This document shows positions 61,218-64,000 of a stretch of DNA of 64,000 nucleotides, piece after piece. Numbering within the stretch: position 1 is the first letter of the stretch; every line of letters begins with the position of its first letter. The position numbers and the translations under genes were made by a program. The stretch comes from Sphingomonas lacunae (GTDB taxonomy: Bacteria > Pseudomonadota > Alphaproteobacteria > Sphingomonadales > Sphingomonadaceae): assembly GCF_012979535.1 (NCBI RefSeq), contig NZ_CP053015.1:2666001-2730000 (forward strand), in the 5' to 3' direction. A model generated the notes under the pieces. The model was given only the letters and a program-made list of their open reading frames with translations. It did no database searches and was not told the origin of the DNA.

Positions 61218-61291
61218 TGGAGCGGGTAAGGGGAATCGAACCCCTCTAGCTAGCTTGGAAGGCTAGAGCATTACCACTATGCTATACCCGC
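61218..61291 (-). tRNA. tRNA-Gly (TCC)
   Basis: On the minus strand the acceptor arm GCGGGTA pairs with TACCCGC, then T73 and encoded CCA. The anticodon arm is CTAGC-CTTCCAA-GCTAG with anticodon TCC, and the T arm has GGTTCGATTCC. D arm TAGCATAGTGGTAATGC is normal for Gly. Confidence 0.97.
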
Positions 61292-61470
61292 TCATCGCTC
61301 CGGGCGAGGCGGGCAAATGCCACGGCGGACGCGGGGCGTCAAGGCGAGTGCGACCTGGGCCCCTGCAAAAACAACCATCATTTCGACTGCAAAATGATGC
61401 TGGACATGCCGGCGCTGTCCGCTAGTGTATTATTAAAGCAATACGGATTGGAATGACGAGGAGCGGACTG

Positions 61471-62364
61471 ATGGGTTCCATTGATACCGAAAGTCTGGGT
61501 CGGCGGATCATCGCGCACCCCTTTGTATTGATGATCATTTCGGCGGTGATGGTAATCGGCTCGGTGATCGGCATCGGCATTATCGGCAACCAGATCCACC
61601 GGCAGGTTGGCGGCAACATGTGGCTGAGCTTGGGGCTGAGCTGTGCTGTCGCCGTCGTCGCAACGGGCGTCTATTGGCTGTTCGTCCGCTATGTCGAGCG
61701 CAAGCCGGTCACCGACCTGGCAACAGGCGGGGCACTGCGCGAATGGGGCACCGGCGTCGTGCTGGGCTTCGCCGCGATGGCGCTGAGCATCGGGGTGATT
61801 GCCGTGCTGGGCGGCTATGTCATCACCGGCACCAATCCGGTAAGCGTGCTCGTCCCGGTACTCGGCATGGCGATCATGGCTGGCGTGTGGGAAGAGATTT
61901 TGTTCCGGGGCATCCTGTTCCGCTTCACCGAACAATGGCTGGGCAGTTGGTTCGCGCTGGTTTTCACCTCGGCCCTGTTCGGCCTCGCGCATATCGCCAA
62001 CCCCGCCGCAACATGGCTGTCGTCCGCCGCCATCGCGCTGGAGGCAGGCATATTGCTCGGCGCCCTCTATATGCTGACCCGGCGGCTCTGGGCAGTGATT
62101 GGCCTGCACATGGCGTGGAACTTCACGCAAGGCGGCATTTTCGGCGTGGCGGTTTCAGGCGGGGAAACCCGCGGACTGATTGCCAGCCAGATGCAGGGCC
62201 ACCCGCTGCTGACCGGTGGCGATTTTGGCGCCGAAGCCTCGCTCCCGGCGATGGTGGTCTGCACCGCGATGGGCCTTGCCGCCCTGTTCCTGGCTTGGCA
62301 GCGTGGCCATTTCGTGTCCGCCAGCTGGCAGCGGTTCAAGAGCGGGCGCGGTGCAAGGGACTGA
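61471..62364 (+). CDS. CPBP family intramembrane metalloprotease
   Basis: About 297 residues with six to eight membrane helices. The CPBP (CAAX protease/bacteriocin-processing) motifs are GVWEEILFRGILFRF (EExxxR), FTSALFGLAHI (FxxxH) and LHMAWNF (HxxxN). Substrate unknown. ATG at 61471 has GAGGAG upstream; one six codons earlier is weaker. Confidence 0.88.
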   Translation: MGSIDTESLGRRIIAHPFVLMIISAVMVIGSVIGIGIIGNQIHRQVGGNMWLSLGLSCAVAVVATGVYWLFVRYVERKPVTDLATGGALREWGTGVVLGFAAMALSIGVIAVLGGYVITGTNPVSVLVPVLGMAIMAGVWEEILFRGILFRFTEQWLGSWFALVFTSALFGLAHIANPAATWLSSAAIALEAGILLGALYMLTRRLWAVIGLHMAWNFTQGGIFGVAVSGGETRGLIASQMQGHPLLTGGDFGAEASLPAMVVCTAMGLAALFLAWQRGHFVSASWQRFKSGRGARD

Positions 62365-62431
62365 TCTGTCGCCGTGACCATGGTCACAGACAGCACGTCC
62401 ATGAATTGCCATTGTGCCACCGGGAAAGACC

Positions 62432-63229
62432 ATGGCGGGGAAAATGGAAATGGCCACGATTGTTATTGATCCGGGTCACGGTGGCTCCAAGGAAATTGGC
62501 GACAGCAGCGCCAACAACGCCACATCGGTGTCGGGCGTGAAGGAAAAGGACTTTACGCTCGATCTGGCAAAACGGCTGCGCTATTCCCTTCTCCACGGCT
62601 CGGCAAAGGCCTATGCGGCAAGCAAGGGCAAGGCAGTCAAGGTCGTGCTGACCCGCGACAAGGACGAAAATTTGGGCCTGTCTGACCGGGCACAGGTGGC
62701 GGCAGACAGCGATGCCGACCTGTTCCTCAGCATCCATTGCAATGGTCATCCGGATAATCCTGCCGCGAAAGTGCGTGGCAGCGAGGCATTCATTGACCGC
62801 AAATATATGCGCCCTGTCTACAAGGTAATCGCCGGCAAATCCTATCCCCAGGAAGGGCCCGGGGTGCCAGCGTCAGGCGTGCGCAACGTCAATGTAGCGG
62901 AAGATGCGGCTTATGCGTCGCGCATTGTCACCGCCTTTGTCGAGACATTGAAGGCTTTTGATCCCGGCGCGAAATATCGGTCGAACGCGTATACCGCCAC
63001 GACCAATGGCGAGACCTATCGCCCCCCGCAAGGCGTCAAAATGACCGCACTGGGCGTGCTGCGTGACGCAAAGTTGGGCACCACCCGCAATGATTGTCGC
63101 GCCTGCCTGTTGGAATGCGAATATATCGACAATGCGACGGTCGACCAGATATTGAACGGAGCGCGGGCGGTGGAAGTGCGCAACGCGCTGGCTGCGGCAC
63201 TCGGCAAGGCGTTGATCGACAGTCTCTAA
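62432..63229 (+). CDS. N-acetylmuramoyl-L-alanine amidase (Amidase_3) without visible signal peptide
   Basis: About 265 residues, essentially the catalytic domain alone. Zinc ligands and catalytic Glu are in IDPGHGG, GVKEKDFTLDLA, LFLSIHCNGHP and LLECEYIDN. The N-terminus (MAGKMEMATIVIDPGHGG) goes straight into the catalytic domain, with no hydrophobic export signal for any of the possible ATG starts. The enzyme would cut the bond between MurNAc and the peptide, and here may act in the cytoplasm or be released by lysis or another route. Confidence 0.88.
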   Translation: MAGKMEMATIVIDPGHGGSKEIGDSSANNATSVSGVKEKDFTLDLAKRLRYSLLHGSAKAYAASKGKAVKVVLTRDKDENLGLSDRAQVAADSDADLFLSIHCNGHPDNPAAKVRGSEAFIDRKYMRPVYKVIAGKSYPQEGPGVPASGVRNVNVAEDAAYASRIVTAFVETLKAFDPGAKYRSNAYTATTNGETYRPPQGVKMTALGVLRDAKLGTTRNDCRACLLECEYIDNATVDQILNGARAVEVRNALAAALGKALIDSL

Positions 63230-63290
63230 TCAATGGTCCCCGTCCTGCGCATTTGAATGGCAAGGGTGAACATGGTAGGAACATTCCGCC

Positions 63291-64000
63291 ATGTCCGCCC
63301 CGCATTCAAAGCCATTGCCTGGCCTGCGCAAAATCATCCATGTCGATATGGATGCCTTTTACGCATCGGTGGAGCAGCGGGATAATCCCGCCTTGCGCGG
63401 GCGACCGGTAGCGGTCGGCGGATCGAGCAAACGCGGGGTGGTGGCAGCGGCAAGTTATGAGGCGCGCAAATTTGGCGTGCGATCAGCGATGCCTTCGGTC
63501 ACAGCCGCGCGCCAATGCCCGGACCTGATCTTCGTCAAGCCCCGGTTCGACGTCTATCGCGCTGTATCGCAACAGATACGCGCCATCTTTCACGAAGTCG
63601 CCGATGCCGTCGAGCCGCTGTCTCTCGATGAGGCCTATCTGGATGTCAGCAGCGACAAGGGCGGATTCGGCAGCGCGACGGCGACTGCCCGCCATATCCG
63701 CGCCCGCATCCGCGAGGTCACAGGGCTGACCGCATCCGCCGGGGTTTCGACCAACAAGCTGATCGCCAAGCTGGCGTCGGACCAGAACAAGCCCGATGGG
63801 CTGACCATCGTGCCACCGGGGCAGGAGGCGGCCTTTGTCCAGACATTGTCGGTGCGGCGGCTGCACGGCGTTGGACCAGTGACGGCGGGGCGGCTCGAAG
63901 CGATGGGCCTGCACAGCGTCGCGAGCCTCGCCGCCTGCCCGCGCGAGGAACTTGCGAAAGAGTTCAAGTCCAGCGCCGACTGGCTGCTGGCGATGGCGCA
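63291..64000 (+). CDS. dinB: DNA polymerase IV (3' truncated by window end)
   Basis: The first 236 residues of a Y-family polymerase: IIHVDMDAFYASVEQRDNP at the start, VVAAASYEARKFGVRSAMP, VEPLSLDEAYLDVSS with the catalytic Asp-Glu, SAGVSTNKLIAKLASDQNKPDG, and the thumb region LHGVGPVTAGRLEAMGL. Full-length proteins are about 350-370 residues. Translesion synthesis enzyme. The frame is open to the last base. Confidence 0.95.
   Translation, partial: MSAPHSKPLPGLRKIIHVDMDAFYASVEQRDNPALRGRPVAVGGSSKRGVVAAASYEARKFGVRSAMPSVTAARQCPDLIFVKPRFDVYRAVSQQIRAIFHEVADAVEPLSLDEAYLDVSSDKGGFGSATATARHIRARIREVTGLTASAGVSTNKLIAKLASDQNKPDGLTIVPPGQEAAFVQTLSVRRLHGVGPVTAGRLEAMGLHSVASLAACPREELAKEFKSSADWLLAMA

Noticed and set aside
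1-64000. CRISPR array, insertion sequences, prophage genes, rRNA operon
   Set aside because: No regularly spaced repeats, transposase, integrase, phage structural motifs or rRNA sequence were seen.

Overview
The window looks like a stretch of chromosome from a Sphingomonadales alphaproteobacterium (Sphingomonadaceae or a close relative; genus not resolved). Reasons: high G+C, tightly packed operons with many ATGA/TGATG stop-start overlaps, two TonB-dependent receptors, a DUF2946 + TonB receptor + PepSY metal module, the c-type cytochrome maturation genes, UPF0262, DUF6456 and DUF1674 proteins. No phage, transposase, CRISPR array or rRNA operon was seen. Three tRNA genes are present: His(GTG), Met(CAT) and Gly(TCC).

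Layout. 1-5 kb: 3' end of a YtcJ-like amidohydrolase, then a metal-uptake module on the minus strand (DUF2946, TonB receptor, PepSY membrane protein), then a nitronate monooxygenase. 5.9-9.3 kb: a translationally coupled DUF4261-like / AHH-nuclease-like pair and a Kup potassium transporter. 9.4-15.5 kb: ccmC, then ccmD-E-F-G-H-I on the minus strand; a coupled two-gene unit of unknown function on the plus strand separates ccmC from ccmD. 15.7-20.6 kb: a CHASE4-like/GGDEF/EAL protein, an orphan gene behind a Fur-box-like palindrome, a Leu/Glu dehydrogenase, tRNA-His and a 2OG-Fe(II) oxygenase. 20.7-26.1 kb: SIMPL protein, Uup-like ABC-F ATPase, DUF6456 protein, an XRE regulator coupled to a GT4 glycosyltransferase, and a small CxxC protein. 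26.3-31.7 kb: alpha/beta hydrolase, an acyl-CoA degradation cluster (HpcH/HpaI lyase, acyl-CoA dehydrogenase, enoyl-CoA hydratase), tRNA-Met, a 2'-5' RNA ligase and a small membrane protein. 31.7-37.4 kb: type II fatty-acid synthesis genes fabD-fabG and acpP-fabF-mltG, with a PAP2-type membrane enzyme on the opposite strand between the two groups. 37.5-41.3 kb: a divergent LD-carboxypeptidase / Mpl-like ligase pair suited to murein-peptide recycling, then rpsF-rpsR-rplI. 41.5-47 kb: AraC regulator, PhzF protein, a large zinc metalloprotease and folE. 47.4-52 kb: a second TonB receptor, a small SdhAF4-like protein and an RsmB-like rRNA methyltransferase. 52-58 kb: dnaB, UPF0262, a degenerate GH25-like protein, cdd, dcd, a saccharopine-dehydrogenase-like reductase and a hot-dog thioesterase. 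58-64 kb: an EF-hand protein, response regulator and histidine kinase in one direction, tRNA-Gly, a CPBP protease, an amidase without a visible signal peptide, and the 5' part of dinB, which runs off the window.

Most of this is housekeeping. The parts least explained by known systems are the DUF4261/AHH pair, the two-gene unit between ccmC and ccmD, the EF-hand / poly-Asp-kinase set, the iron-box-like palindrome in front of the 139-residue orphan, the long perfect hairpin between acpP and fabF, and several palindromic elements of which two lie in frame inside coding regions. All coordinates and motifs were read by eye from the sequence; family names rest on motif recognition and no database search was run.
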